Below are positions 35,601 to 42,559 of a stretch of 64,000 nucleotides of DNA, piece by piece (the first letter of the stretch is position 1; each line of letters starts with the position of its first letter). A program made the translations under genes and the position numbers. The notes beneath the pieces were generated by a model, which was given only the letters and a program-made list of their open reading frames with translations, did no database searches and had not been told where the DNA came from. The stretch is taken from positions 1 through 64,000 of the forward strand of contig JAXCGZ010021081.1 of NCBI GenBank assembly GCA_037179515.1, written 5' to 3'. The DNA is from Halocaridina rubra. Lineage: Eukaryota > Arthropoda > Malacostraca > Decapoda > Atyidae.

Positions 35601-38600
35601 ATTTTGAAGTATTGAATTTCAAAGTGGCCCTAAAACTGAACCCTGTGGAACTCCACTACCAACTCTTCTCCATTCATACACTGAGTGTCTTACTTCAACC
35701 CTCTGATCCCTTCCTTCTAAGTAAGTTTTTATCAATTCCAAGACATTTCCACCTATTCTAGCCATTGATTGCAGCTTCCTAATAAGTCTCCCATGTGGAA
35801 CAGTGTCAAACGCTTTCTGGAAGTCTAGGAATATGCAATCTGCCCAGCCCTCTCTTTCCTGTAAGATTCGGCTTACCTCATCATAAAATTCTAATAAGTT
35901 TGTTACTGTTGATCTACCTTCTCTGAAGCCATGTTGCCTCACTGACAAAAAGTTGAAGGATTCCAAGTGAAGAGAGATATGTTTCCTTAGTAGTTTCTCC
36001 ATAACTTTGCAAAATATGCTGGTCAAGGAAACTGGTCTATAGTTCAGAGCCGTGTCCCTCCTTCCCTTTTTGAAGATAGGTATCACGTTTGCTTGTTTCC
36101 AGCATCTTGGAATCTCCCCTGACTCCAGTGACGTTTTAAATATGATACTTAGTGCCACTGATATTGAGTTTGCGCATTTTTTAAGTGCATGAGGGGATAT
36201 GTCATCAGGACCTGTAGCTTTATGAACATCTAACTCCATCAGCACCTTGCATACCTCTGTATCTGTAAGGTTAATGTTCTCTAATACCGGCCCTTGAGCT
36301 TCTATCTCTGCAATCTGAGGGGGTGGGGTATTTTCTACTGTAAATACTAACTGAAACTCCTTGTTCACTTCTTTGCAGATCTCTTCATCTGTCTCAGTGA
36401 TGCTTCCATCCTCTCTCTTAAGCCTTAAAACCTGTTCTTTTACCTTCAGTTTTCCCTGTCCACCAGGGAATGTCAGATGCTGTTTGCATAAGAGGAGGCC
36501 GCCACAGTGGTGGAGTGCTCGATTTTGGGAGGTGAAGGAGCCATGTTTGAGCCCTCTATATAACTTTAGGAAGGGCATCCTGCCTTAATTCCTCAGCCTC
36601 AATCCATCCATGTCCAACCCCAAATGGGACTGTGACATATAAAACGTAAAAAAATGTAAAATAAAAAAGTTACTTCAAATTTGCGTTAGGTTAGGTTATG
36701 TTGAATTTTTACATTCCATAAATAGAAGGCGTGCATAAAATGAATATTTACCTATTATTTCACACTTACGAAATAACTTAAAGATATTGCTTTTTTAATC
36801 ACAATTTAAAATGTTACTAATACTATATTTTTTTCACTCAAAAACGGCAAATAATACCTGTAACTCAAGATATGTCGGGAAACTATGTAACTTACTTGAA
36901 AATTATTTCTCCAGAAATGAAGTGCCACTTGATGCTCAAATTATTGTGTACATAATTCTTGGATCTATATCTGGCATCATGGTACTGTGGTTCATCTTGG
37001 AAAATACAGTTTTGGACCGATTCGTTCGATACACAGTCACTCAGTATGCAGGTAAGCAGTTTACTTTTGGAATACGTATGTTAATTATCATCTATATGCA
37101 AGTAGGCAAATGGCTTTTGGGATATATGTTAATAATCCTCTATATGCGGGTAAGCAATTTGTTTTTGGGAGTTTTATGTTCACTATCTTTTTCACTGTTA
37201 CATATGAGTATTTCCATCGCACTGGTAAGCATAACTCCATTGTTAGATGAGAAATTTTCATATAGCTTACGCATTGGATTGCAATCTGTGGTACATGTGC
37301 TTACCAAGGGGACTGCAGTGCTGTAGTGGTAGAGTACTTGCCTCTGGAGGCAACAGACCCGCTATCGAGCCCACCGCAGGATCGAATTCCCCACATCCAT
37401 TGTGTCCACCCTCATAATAGGGACTAATAGTGACCCCTGAAATGAAGTGTATATAATGACCAACCAGTCAGTAAGGGTCATTGCAGTGATAACGCCATAC
37501 ATAATCCATCTTGAAGCTTTAGGGGGGAAGAAAAGCAGTGCTGTGAAGTCATCATCAATTCTGCTACAGTTTGTAGGAGGAGTTCTTACTTATGTTGATG
37601 TTCTGTTGCTATCCAGAATAAAATTTCAAATCTCCAGAAAGAGGAAAATGGAAATATAACTTTTCATCATGAGGATAAGTACGAACATTATAACAAGGAT
37701 ACCTTTGAGGACCACAATAGCATAGTGGTTAGAATAAGCACCTTGGAGGTGACAGATCTGTGATCGATCCCACCACATGGTGTTAGGAAGGGCATCCAGA
37801 TATAATTCCCCAGCTCAAATTTGTGTCCACTTATCTTTGATGAGGTCACATTGATTTAAACAGGAACTTCATACCACCCAACTTTGGATTCAGTATGAAC
37901 TATTACTTGTGTGCAATGAATTATGTGAGAACAGATTGAGGAGAACTGTAAATAAATATTCTTCATCTTTTTCTTCAAGTTGTGTTCAACCTGCTAACTT
38001 GTGTCTCATGATTCAATATTAATTCTCATTTTGGGGGTGGACAGACACAGTGCAGTTGGGGAAATAAGGCTGGAAGCCCTTCCTAATGCCCCATGGTGGG
38101 CTCAATCGCGGGTCTGTCAATTCCCAAGTCAAATATTCTGATCTCTCGACGACCATGATCCCCCATTGCTAACTTCTGCAGACGGCAAAATACATGAAAA
38201 AAATCTATGCTAGCATGTTTTCATTTTAGTCATTAAGAAGTCTTAATCATTGTACCCAAGTATAGGGTAGATCTCCTTTTCCTATATTTATTTTACTTCA
38301 TCTTAAATATCTATATTCTTGATAGATGAAAGAGTTGAAAAGTGATGCAGTAAATGAGAATAATATACCGCTCTTTCTTTTAAGTTAAACTATAAGTACA
38401 TTATCAACATTGTGTATAAACTATACTCAGAATACCAGTATTCATGGTAACAATTGAAAGAGCTAAAAAGTAATGTAGTATAAGAGAAGACTGCACTGCT
38501 CTTTCTCATAAGTTACACTATTAATACATTACATGTATACAAACTATTCTCAAAATGTATATGAAGATTTCCTAGTTCTTACTGTACACTGCTCTTTCTC

Positions 38601-39116
38601 GTTTGAATATACTATTAGGACATTATGTACATACATACAGCCTATCCTCAGAATATAAAGTATTCATAATACTTATTGTATTTCAGTTATTGTGTTGGCT
38701 ATGGCTGGAATATACATATCCTTAGTACTTACTGTGTTTCAATTATGGTGTTGGCTATGGCTGGAATATACATACTCATAGTACCTATTGTATTTCAGTT
38801 ATTGTGTTGGCTATGGCTGGAATATACACATTCATAGTACTTATTGTATTTCAGTTATTGTGTTGGCTATGGCTGGAATATACATATTCATAGTCCTTAT
38901 TGTATTTCAGTTATTGTGTTGGCTATGGCTGGAATATACATCAATAAGTACAATGGATCCACAATGGAAACTGGCTATTTTATTGTGGTCCTATTGGGGG
39001 TGTCTGTTTTCTGCTTCGTTGCTCGGCTGGGACTCGTTATCGTGAGGGGAATTAAGCACCCTCTCTATGTCAACAACAAGATCGGAGACGACCCTGTTCT
39101 TAGCTTTGCCGCATGA
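23590..39116 (+). CDS. TspO/MBR-like multi-pass membrane protein, 7 coding exons
   Basis: Coding exons are 23590-23698, 28630-28689, 33189-33311, 34010-34223, 34524-34664, 36915-37051 and 38911-39116. All introns are GT-AG and exon phases join without a stop to give 329 residues. The start is the ATG one base after a strong acceptor (TTTTTATCTTCCAG/G), so 5' UTR exon(s) must lie upstream, unlocated. About eight hydrophobic segments are visible (roughly residues 7-28, 79-103, 117-140, 148-167, 186-215, 224-244, 256-272, 284-307). Possible N-glycosylation sites N43 and N60 lie in the first loop. The segment VTPAGFTFMIWTVIYIW (74-90) and the many Trp residues recall the TspO/MBR (tryptophan-rich sensory protein) fold; the family is inferred, the ligand and role are unknown, and no close relative is recalled. 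The C-terminus ends LSFAA. Introns 1, 2 and 5 carry a copia, a gypsy and a LINE in turn. Alternative: an unrelated arthropod-specific multi-pass membrane protein. Confidence 0.85.
23711..23870 (-). repeat. SINE-A type 3 fragments
   Basis: Partial reverse copies (GTGATCGATTTTACGTTACAG at 23711, repeated at about 23847). The intervening words recur at about 24640-24760, so two such composites exist 0.9 kb apart. Lies in intron 1. Confidence 0.6.
24131..24322 (-). repeat. SINE-A, type 1, with 18-bp target-site duplication
   Basis: Full reverse-oriented copy with head TGGCTCAATCGGTAGCG in sense. Flanked by a perfect 18-bp duplication TAACGTAGTGTTATCTGT (24113-24130 and 24321-24338). Intron 1. 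Confidence 0.94.
24620..24935 (-). repeat. SINE-A type 3, partial plus full copy
   Basis: A partial copy (about 24620-24715) is followed by a full-length diverged copy (about 24735-24935) ending with the head CGTGGCCGAGTGGTAATGC in sense. Intron 1. Confidence 0.7.
24955..25235 (-). repeat. LINE (CR1-like) 3' end
   Basis: Matches the 3' end of the LINE at 34855-36465 through most of its length (AAACTTCTTTGCAGGACGTAA, GTGCTTACGGGAAAG region). Only the last codons and 3' UTR are present: a 5'-truncated copy in intron 1. Confidence 0.8.
25472..25592 (+). repeat. SINE-A, type 2, 5'-truncated
   Basis: Starts at ACTGAGGTTAGTAAGGGC, so the tRNA-like head is missing, and ends CGTGACGTAAAACAGAATCC. 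Confidence 0.85.
25897..26092 (-). repeat. SINE-A, type 2
   Basis: Full reverse-oriented copy. Weak flanking repeats CATTCAGT/TATTCAGT suggest a short target duplication. Confidence 0.9.
26170..26274 (-). repeat. Copia 3' LTR
   Basis: About 105 bp, starting TGTTG and ending CTCTACA in element sense. About 80% like the 5' LTR, which points to an old insertion. Confidence 0.82.
26335..27365 (-). pseudogene. Copia integrase (with GAG-pre-integrase)
   Basis: One open frame at 26548-27348 (266 codons) followed by frameshifted sequence to about 26335. Visible in order: the HQILGHCNVKDIL zinc-binding start with CGICIEGKM (His-Cys part), then VHCDLAGPI (first Asp), IRSDNGTEF (second Asp), and HQKGTIEGAWRSIFEMAR (expected Glu region, with E present but followed by an atypical G). 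The frameshifted tail keeps TPYELFIGRRPNV, FGSTYYAYV and EKLDAKS, typical of the copia integrase C-terminal part. It stops about 60 bp before the 3' LTR with no reverse transcriptase. Confidence 0.85.
27366..27600 (-). pseudogene. Copia protease, active site stopped
   Basis: In the minus strand the sequence reads GMLVD, stop, GATTQIVNDISRF. The copia protease active site is D-S/T-G; here the middle codon is TGA (plus-strand 27471-27473). Further stops follow near ADGSK. Confidence 0.75.
27604..28448 (-). pseudogene. Copia gag with zinc knuckle
   Basis: The start ATG at 28446-28448 lies inside the LTR; the first codons read MTNSST, then GYGTSMFRLP across the primer-binding site. The frame continues with changes of frame and stops (YESWEIKFLSHL, LPPEFMPFTTVI, DFREFKVALRSYEETEKAC) to a zinc knuckle at about 27720 (CFKYGNPGHKVANC) in which the second Cys is Tyr. 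Broken by at least two frameshifts. Confidence 0.78.
28417..28430 (-). promoter_or_regulatory. Copia primer-binding site (initiator tRNA-Met half)
   Basis: In element sense GGTTATGGGACCAG directly follows the LTR end. It matches, but for one base, the anticodon-stem region of initiator tRNA-Met that copia of Drosophila uses as an internal-tRNA primer site (family knowledge). Confidence 0.75.
28431..28532 (-). repeat. Copia 5' LTR
   Basis: About 102 bp, TGTTGTTATTGAG to CCTCTACA in element sense. Confidence 0.82.
28630..28689 (+). CDS. Membrane-protein gene, coding exon 2
   Basis: A 60-bp exon between acceptor TATTTGCAG and donor GTAATT. Adds a hydrophilic loop (IFARINNTVTDYGLGVSPQ). It lies only about 100 bp right of the copia element and about 55 bp left of the gypsy element. 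Confidence 0.82.
28746..28852 (+). repeat. Gypsy 5' LTR remnant
   Basis: The first about 105 bp of the LTR (TGTGTAGGCAGGGCGAGAAG, GATGTGAATAAAGT with a polyadenylation signal) match the 3' LTR start at about 93%, then similarity stops. Confidence 0.85.
28970..29475 (+). pseudogene. Gypsy gag remnant
   Basis: Frame with AVKEALKSAFGLDSITAHEK and AFINGLPDHVEQALLAGV, typical of retrotransposon Gag capsid, stops after 29346; then a CCHC-like CFNCGKLNFVRDC in which the His is Phe. Confidence 0.78.
29530..29760 (+). pseudogene. Gypsy protease remnant
   Basis: VNRIGVSMLVDSGCTRCIV shows the aspartic protease active site D-S-G (at about 29635). Downstream frame is broken by stops. Confidence 0.7.
29985..30780 (+). 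pseudogene. Gypsy reverse transcriptase remnant
   Basis: PHDLMPLMAVNQKNKKKVRP, ILNYRELNSYVDAFTG and the catalytic YLDD at 30454-30465 (AYLDDIYLDENG). Two stops separate the fingers from the catalytic part (30058, 30409). Confidence 0.82.
30780..31230 (+). pseudogene. Gypsy RNase H remnant
   Basis: AELEAVIRGFNVALSWNMKK and LKTDSCTVYRWL at 30996-31115 match the second half of RNase H (Glu and the D-S motif). Frameshifted at both ends. Confidence 0.7.
31310..32272 (+). pseudogene. Gypsy integrase remnant, catalytic Glu replaced
   Basis: Zinc-binding H-H-C-C region: HQNMGHSGM, stop, TIYFARRL, then NCEECSS. Core: LHYDGNT (first Asp), LTDNAAIFRSQRFKDFVG (second Asp), PEGNSIVKRVHRSIKR where the expected catalytic Glu is Lys. 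A 202-codon frame runs 31664-32272 to the integrase C-terminus (VGEEMWIKGP). Confidence 0.82.
32343..32351 (+). promoter_or_regulatory. Gypsy polypurine tract
   Basis: AGGGGGGAG directly precedes the 3' LTR, as expected for the plus-strand primer of LTR elements. Confidence 0.8.
32352..32550 (+). repeat. Gypsy 3' LTR (right end not fixed)
   Basis: Starts TGTGTAGGC; about 105 bp match the 5' remnant, including GAATAAAG. Beyond that the LTR cannot be delimited because the 5' copy is cut. Confidence 0.7.
32551..33188 (+). other. Intron 2 right part
   Basis: May include the rest of the gypsy LTR. Holds a short (CT) run at about 32903-32924 and the polypyrimidine tract of exon 3. No gene. Confidence 0.5.
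33189..33311 (+). CDS. Membrane-protein gene, coding exon 3
   Basis: Acceptor CTCTTACAG, donor GTAAGT. Encodes the signature segment VTPAGFTFMIWTVIYIW and most of the second membrane helix. Confidence 0.87.
33470..33625 (-). repeat. SINE-B in intron 3
   Basis: Reverse-oriented copy: plus strand CACTATAAATCCCCATAAG at the left, GATCGAACCC and a head CTGCAGTAGCTAATTGGTAG in sense at the right. Confidence 0.75.
33863..33898. repeat. Perfect 36-bp palindrome in intron 3
   Basis: AGCTGGATGCTACTTGCA followed directly by its exact reverse complement, no loop; 111 bp left of exon 4. Could form a cruciform or, in the pre-mRNA, an 18-bp hairpin stem. Confidence 0.93.
34010..34223 (+). CDS. Membrane-protein gene, coding exon 4
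   Basis: Acceptor TTTTTCTGCAG, donor GTAAGA. Encodes a basic loop (CRRNAVGP) and two membrane segments with conserved-looking Trp residues (IAWLFLWDN; LMWLVALTNWIALG). Confidence 0.88.
34524..34664 (+). CDS. Membrane-protein gene, coding exon 5
   Basis: Acceptor CACTTTGCAG, donor GTGAGT. Starts with LYHHGPWMS, a His- and Pro-rich loop, then a Trp-rich membrane segment (LWMFRILWHNGLAIYTTW). Confidence 0.87.
35098..35622 (-). pseudogene. LINE reverse transcriptase, C-terminal part
   Basis: FNTSKCKVMRMG, ERDLGVNILADLSPEI, YVRPKLEYAAPFW, EKVQRHATKLVPE and LPSLEARRLRGDIVTVFKFL, the usual C-terminus of this LINE group, then stop and 3' UTR. The roughly 60-80 residues that carry the F/Y-A-D-D catalytic motif are absent between this frame and the previous one. 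Confidence 0.88.
35619..36465 (-). pseudogene. LINE reverse transcriptase, N-terminal and palm part
   Basis: Open for over 280 codons: HKATGPDDISPHALKKC, IPIFKKGRRDTALNYRPVSL, RQHGFREGRST, IFLDFQKAFDTVPHGRL (first catalytic Asp) and SGVPQGSVLGPL, then TGA. The frame upstream of 36465 belongs to the adjoining SINE-B and is not LINE. Confidence 0.88.
36507..36645 (+). repeat. SINE-B in intron 5
   Basis: Head GGCCGCCACAGTGGTGGAGT, B-box-like GTTTGAGCCC, body TTTAGGAAGGGCATCCTGCC, end TCCAACCCCAAATGGGACTG plus an A-rich tail. It abuts the 5' end of the truncated LINE. Confidence 0.85.
36915..37051 (+). CDS. Membrane-protein gene, coding exon 6
   Basis: Acceptor TTTCTCCAG, donor GTAAGC at 37052. 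Encodes NEVPLDAQIIVYIILGSISG and the following helix. The 5' splice site is followed by two further diverged copies of itself (at 37102 and 37150), and the reading frame stays open into the intron until about 37326. Confidence 0.87.
37052..37200 (+). repeat. Tandem copies of the exon 6 5' splice site
   Basis: Three diverged units of 48-50 bp, each with TATGC-R-G/GTARGC: the true donor at 37052 and copies with GT at 37102 and 37150. Shared words CTTTTGG and ATGTTAAT. The middle copy has a weakened donor (AGTAGG); the third has a good one (GGTAAGC). Confidence 0.8.
37312..37440 (+). repeat. SINE-B in intron 6
   Basis: Head GACTGCAGTGCTGTAGTGGT, B-box-like GCTATCGAGCCC; body partly deleted, ending GTGTCCACCCTCATAATAGG. 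Confidence 0.75.
37708..37855 (+). repeat. SINE-B in intron 6
   Basis: Head GACCACAATAGCATAGTGGT, B-box-like TGATCGATCCC, body GTTAGGAAGGGCATCCAG, end TTGTGTCCACTTATC. Confidence 0.78.
38035..38165 (-). repeat. SINE-B in intron 6
   Basis: Reverse-oriented: plus strand GGGGGTGGACAGACACAG, GGCTGGAAGCCCTTCCTAAT, GTGGGCTCAATCGCGG. Forms an inverted pair with the copy at 37708. Confidence 0.78.
38325..38685 (+). repeat. About 120-bp diverged tandem repeat, 3 copies
   Basis: Three units share GCTCTTTCTYRTAAGTTA, RCATTATSTA and CTCAGAATA-CAGTATTCAT-type words. A related piece (AGAATATCAGTATTCAC) occurs in intron 3 at about 33840. The last unit leads into the 56-bp array. Confidence 0.7.
38677..38944 (+). 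repeat. 56-bp tandem repeat of the exon 7 3' splice site, 5 copies
   Basis: Acceptor positions (last base of the AG) fall at exactly 56-bp steps: 38686, 38742, 38798, 38854 and 38910. Each unit holds the pyrimidine tract and CAG (TTATTGTATTTCAG) plus the first about 34 bp of exon 7 (TTATTGTGTTGGCTATGGCT). In the second unit AG has become AA. The fifth is the acceptor that gives the full-length frame. Confidence 0.95.
38911..39116 (+). CDS. Membrane-protein gene, coding exon 7 (terminal)
   Basis: Acceptor GTATTTCAG at 38910, TGA at 39114-39116. Encodes the last helices and a cytosolic-looking tail. This is the fifth and last of five 56-bp tandem copies of the acceptor; it is chosen because it alone keeps the frame with exon 6 to a full-length end. 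Confidence 0.87.
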
Positions 39117-40259
39117 TACTGGGGTTACGTTGACACCTCTGGCAATCAAGCTGTCGCCACATACTCCAGCCTTTAAACTCCTTGAAGATGTGTAACACAC
39201 TTCACGTTCATCGTATATGTTACTCCTAATAACTATTATCAATGATGTGCATAAAATGCATTTGCCAAAATCCATACTTCTTGATAAAAGGATGATTAAA
39301 ATTACTCTTTGTGTGTATTTGTAATTTGAGTCTTGAACAAGTAAGGCCACAGGTGACTGGCAAATTTTATTATATTGCAATTAAATTTTTAGTATTTTAC
39401 TCTTGGTATTTAGGAAGGAGGGCCATTCCTATGTTTCATTCTAAATATTGAACAGGCTATTCCCGTGGATTATTCCTTGTACAGGTTGCATGGCAGCAAC
39501 AGAATCTTCTCTCATGTCATTTTCTTTCTTTTCACTTTTTCAGTATTACGAAGTATCATGGCTGATTTATTCCTTTCATTTTTGGTAAAAAGATTTGTAA
39601 TTATTAAGGAATATAAAAATCTGTTCTTCAAGGTTGCAAAATATAAATTTAGAAGACTGTGCGTTTTGTACAGCGAATGATGAATCTGTTTCACGAGAAA
39701 AACGTGGATACTGTAAATATAAATATTTGAATACCAAAGGAAAAATGGAAACATCGGACTACCTTAGGGCTTCCGAGCGTGCTTAGGTACTCATCTTCTG
39801 AGGTAACTGAAGATCAGTAGATAAATACTGTACACTCATAAGCGCTAAGATACTCAATTGTTTCTTGTTTTCCCTTCCTTGTCAAATAAATACAGTGACT
39901 GATTAATTCCAAAATTATTTTAGTGAAAAGTGGGTTTGTATAATGAGTGATCAACTCAAAGAGGGATTTTATGAATATGATCAAAGTGTAGAAAGAAAAA
40001 AATGACCAGTCTTTTAAACATGTGTAAATACATATATTTTACATTTTAATCTTAAGGACAGTATATTCTTCTTAAGCAGTGTGGATAACCATAAAAAACA
40101 CATAAAAGAAGAGCTTAATTTTCATTGTCTGTATATACAGAGTTTTTAATTGTGTTTGATAAGAGTACACACTTTTCTGTATTAATTTGAACTTTCCATA
40201 TTGTACATTTTCAATAGGATATCTGAAAATCAGATCTCTATATGGGTACTCTGATTCAT
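39117..40259 (+). other. Probable 3' UTR and downstream region
   Basis: AT-rich sequence after the TGA with no further exon signs. A canonical AATAAA lies at 39885-39890. The 3' end of the transcript cannot be fixed. Confidence 0.5.
39885..39890 (+). terminator. Candidate polyadenylation signal
   Basis: AATAAA, about 770 bp after the stop codon of the membrane-protein gene. One of the first canonical hexamers downstream; no direct proof of use. Confidence 0.4.
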
Positions 40260-40261
40260 CT

Positions 40262-40545
40262 TCCTATTTTCAGGGAAACTCAGATAGTCACATTCGTGTG
40301 GATACACTTGTTCCTCTTTTTAAAATAACCAAAATTTTTATTCGTGCAGCTACACTGGTTCCTCTTTTTAAAGTAACTCGGATATCTCTCATTCATGTGG
40401 CTACTCTGGTTCCTCTTTAAAGTAATCCACATTTCTCTCATTCACGTGGCTACAATGGTTACTCTTTTTTAAGTAACTCCGATTTCTCTCTTTTGTGTGG
40501 CTACCTGGAATTTCTTTTCAATGTAACCTAGATATATATCATTCA
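40262..40545. repeat. About 57-bp tandem repeat, 5 diverged copies
   Basis: Units built from CATTCRTGTGGCTACACTGG, TTCCTCTTTTTAAAGTAAC and a TTTCTC spacer. Confidence 0.82.
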
Positions 40546-41320
40546 TAGATGTGATGTAATTCAAATACTGCATATCTACTGCGTTTCTTTTCATGAACAA
40601 CTTTTTTGTTTCAGAAAATATGAAATAATAATGTTTATAAATGGTGTAAATTAGCATGTATTTATAGGCAAGACTAAGCATGGCAGATGTACATTGCTCA
40701 AGTGCCTTAATTCAGGCTGATAAAATCAAAAGTCCAGCCAGAATATTAATAAAACTATAAAAAAAAAAAAAAAAAAATCCACAATTTCTTGTGTCTGTAC
40801 ACATAGCAGCACTAACATATGAAATGTTTGGTGTCTGTAATGTTCTAATAATTCATTATAGAGAGCAAAAAACTGATAGAATATTTTTATTATGTAGGAT
40901 TTGAGCAAAAAACTATATGTAAGTATTCATAAGAGTATACAGAGACTTTAATACTGTATCACCAAAAGTGGGAAGAATATATGTATGCAGAGTGTCATAA
41001 ATTCATGACGTCCTTGGAAGGCAGTGCTGTACTGAAGCACTCCAATCTATAATGCTTTTTCTGCAGGAAAAAAATACACCTTTTAGGAAAATCTTAAGCC
41101 TATTAAAAGTACATCCTTCAATTATGTTGTAAATTTGTCTTAAATACAAACCTTCAAAAAACTGCTTTAAACTACACAACAGCTGAGTAATATAATATAG
41201 ACTGGTAAATGAGAAACAAGAGTGGCAACGAGTGGATACTCTTTAGGAAAATTCCAAAGTGGAACTCATCGTCAGTAGTTCAAAGGCAGTGCATGAATAT
41301 TTCCTGGTTATATGAAGGCC
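40546..41320. other. No feature recognised
   Basis: AT-rich, with an A run at about 40759-40777. No domain or repeat relative. Confidence 0.5.
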
Positions 41321-41324
41321 TGGG

Positions 41325-41470
41325 GAAAGGGACAAGAATACCTTCTTCAAGTTACCCTGCATGTCATAAGAGTTGGATAAATAGGCCGGAGCAAGGGATA
41401 TGGGAATCTCTTCCTTTGTATTTTCCTTCCACGGTCAAGTTTTGTGCTTACAGTCAGTTCCCTTATCAGG
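41325..41470 (-). repeat. Family G/E repeat, diverged
   Basis: Plus strand GACAAGAATACCTTCTTC, TTACCCTGCATGTCATAAG, GGGATATGGGAATCTCTTCC line up with 16770-16945. Confidence 0.55.
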
Positions 41471-41797
41471 GAGATTATGGTTTTTGTATATTGGATATAG
41501 AGGAAGGCCAGTGGCAAAATGTATCCATGAAGAGGAAGAGGGTGCACATAGAAATTCAGGTTTAATCTTCAAGTTTAAATCTTCAAAAAGGCAGCATCAG
41601 GGAGGAGGAACAGCCTCTGGAAGCAAACCTGGTATATTCTCTCTTAGGATAGCTTACAGAGAATCCACCAAAATGGAGGTCTGAGGAACGTCTAAAGTTC
41701 ACATCTCAAGGGAAAGAAAGAGATGAGGTTATCCCCTATTTGACATACTGGAAGAGAGCTGCACTGAGAGTATTCAGCAGAGTGTCCGGTACTCTCT

Positions 41798-41910
41798 GGC
41801 ACCATTCTTTTGGTGCTAAAGATATTTGGCGTTGCCATTTTGGCACTAAGCTAACCTAACCTAGCCAAAAGGGCAATGCCAAAACAAATTAACACCAAAA
41901 GAGCGGTGCC
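41798..41910. mobile_element. Small fold-back element, about 50-bp arms
   Basis: Imperfect inverted repeat: GGCACCATTCTTTTGGTG and TTGGCGTTGCCATTTTGGC on the left, complementary words on the right (GCCAAAAGGGCAATGCC, CACCAAAAGAGCGGTGCC). The centre holds CTAACCTAACCTAG. No coding capacity. Confidence 0.72.
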
Positions 41911-42559
41911 AAATAGTCCCATTCCGTTCAGTGGAACTGGATTTGGAAGTACTGTATTAAATCCATAAGACTGAGAGAAATCTTTTCCTCAGCAACTGGA
42001 TAAGGCAGGGCATGTAAATAGCACAGACCACGAGGCTCCAAATCAGGGCTCTCTATTTGGTGAATGAACAGCTCAAAGGTAATTGCTGTTGTTTCCTGAG
42101 CAACCTATCAAAATAGTCCCGAGATCCTGAGGAAGGCCACTTCCAATGCCAGGCTTTCCCACAGAGCTCTCAGAGAGTGTATGTTAGAGTTGTTATCATA
42201 TGCAGTTGTAAGCAGAAGAATCTTTCATAATGTGTGACTACATGTGATGATGTGTCACATCCTGGACAGGCATATTTGGTGGGGTTGTTCAGCATCTTCT
42301 GACTGCTCAAAGGGGCTGGATGGTGCCAAAATTACAACTTTAAAGGTTTAATTTTTTTGCCAGTTGTCCAATATATATTGAGAAGGAGATATGGGAAGCA
42401 ACACACTCAGTTAATACTGTCTGCTGTATCTGTCTATGATTTTTCTCATACTGAGCGTAGAGGGCATTGTAATGTCATGATTTCTTGGGTTAAAACCCCT
42501 CATACAGAATTTATAAGAAGCCACAGGCTTTACAAGAGAAGGAAGCAGCAACTATCATC
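41911..42559. other. No feature recognised
   Basis: Short open frames only; no domain. Confidence 0.5.

Larger units (their letters stand above)
34855..36465 (-). mobile_element. 5'-truncated CR1/Jockey-type LINE in intron 5
   Basis: Minus-strand non-LTR element lacking endonuclease and the start of reverse transcriptase. Two frames (35619-36578 and 35098-35622) abut; see the coding entries. The 3' UTR (about 34855-35095) is shared with 24955-25235 and 54105-54285. Confidence 0.88.

Noticed and set aside
38788..39045. 85-codon frame overlapping exon 7 as a separate gene
   Set aside because: It is the alternative frame created by the 56-bp array; discussed as a possible isoform, not a gene.
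41850..41865. Interstitial telomere (CCTAA)n; also GTTAGGTTAGG at about 36688
   Set aside because: Only two units at each place; chance or part of a fold-back core.
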